Shown here: positions 63,703 through 64,000 of the stretch, in pieces
Layout of the letters: each line of letters begins with the position of its first letter
How positions within the stretch are numbered: the stretch's first letter is position 1
Assembly (NCBI GenBank): GCA_026874595.1
Contig: CM049311.1
Span: forward strand, 52,829,676 to 52,893,675
Reading direction: 5' to 3'
Origin: Sipunculus nudus
Taxonomy: Eukaryota > Annelida > Sipuncula > Golfingiida > Sipunculidae
Length of the DNA stretch: 64,000 nt
Notes under the pieces: generated by a model
What the model was told of the DNA's origin: nothing
The model's input: the letters and a program-made list of their open reading frames with translations, nothing else
Databases searched by the model: none
Translations under genes and position numbers: made by a program

Positions 63703-64000
63703 CTGTAATGAAATAAAAGCAAGTGACCCACATGTCATGATGCTCAGCTGACTAGCATGAGATTATAGCCCAACATGTTCAATAAGAATTTCATCATCTG
63801 AAAACCGAATTGTGATAAACTTCAGATTGGATCTTAGATCAAAGTCAATAGGGTTCTTCCTTCATTGATATGTGAAGACTGAATCAAAAAAGTGAAAACA
63901 CTGACTTATCTATACAGGTGGAATGAGAGGAGAATAAGAACTGGTTTGACCAGTTTTTTTTCAAATTATGCATGCTGACTGAGATATATATCAAGAAAAC
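63703..64000. other. Intron upstream of coding exon 1; decayed family A start
   Basis: CAAGTGACCCACATGTCATGATGCTCAGCTG-like sequence near 63720 is a worn family A 5' end. No promoter or upstream exon could be identified. Confidence 0.45.

Overview
This window is animal nuclear DNA, AT-rich and intron-dense. It comes from a protostome, most likely a marine bivalve mollusc; that is inferred from the repeat content and not proven. It holds one host gene, read on the minus strand across almost the whole window: the 5' half of VPS13D, the bridge-like lipid-transfer protein that links the ER to mitochondria and peroxisomes. I placed 35 coding exons between 63667 (ATG) and 3510. All have AG/GT-type borders, and their lengths and phases join into one uninterrupted frame of 7083 nt (2361 codons). 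The UBA, VAB and C-terminal parts must lie beyond the left edge. The first non-coding exon and the promoter are not identified.

The introns hold nearly everything else. (1) Tandem arrays: six minisatellites have repeat units that span a VPS13D exon-intron junction. Four repeat a 5' splice site (after exons 6, 9, 23 and 30) and two repeat a 3' splice site (before exons 16 and 20). Together they place well over 150 extra consensus splice sites next to the real ones. Other arrays (34 x 78 bp at 0.4-3.05 kb, and 27-bp arrays at 28.8 and 39.8 kb) do not copy a junction. (2) Dispersed repeats: four families (called A, B, C and D here) differ in sequence but share one terminal design. The 5' end is AC[A/T]AG or a close variant, then a short palindrome, then a motif of about 10 nt. 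The 3' end is the reverse complement of that motif followed by A-rich sequence. This resembles non-autonomous Helitron-2/Helentron elements. They are nested in one another up to three deep, and uninterrupted copies in the same window serve as empty-site references.

(3) Autonomous-type elements: intron 32 carries a degenerate DIRS-like retrotransposon (Gag zinc fingers, RT with YLDD, RNase H, an open tyrosine recombinase frame and inverted termini), split by a family A insertion and bordered by a miniature foldback relative. Intron 11 carries a Tigger/pogo remnant that still encodes a CENP-B-type helix-turn-helix. (4) Smaller items: Tigger and other TIR MITEs, a tRNA-derived SINE-like element and microsatellites.

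Region by region, left to right: 0-3.5 kb, intron 35 with the 78-bp array; 3.5-8.6 kb, exons 35-33 and the family B cluster; 8.6-16.5 kb, intron 32 with DIRS; 16.5-20.3 kb, exons 32-29 (exon 29 is 1.8 kb); 20.3-34.2 kb, exons 28-24 in repeat-filled introns; 34.2-43.6 kb, the exon-dense middle with four junction arrays or flanking arrays; 43.6-57.8 kb, large introns 9-11; 57.8-63.7 kb, exons 9-1 encoding the chorein N-terminus. No second host gene, tRNA or rRNA gene, or CRISPR array is supported.
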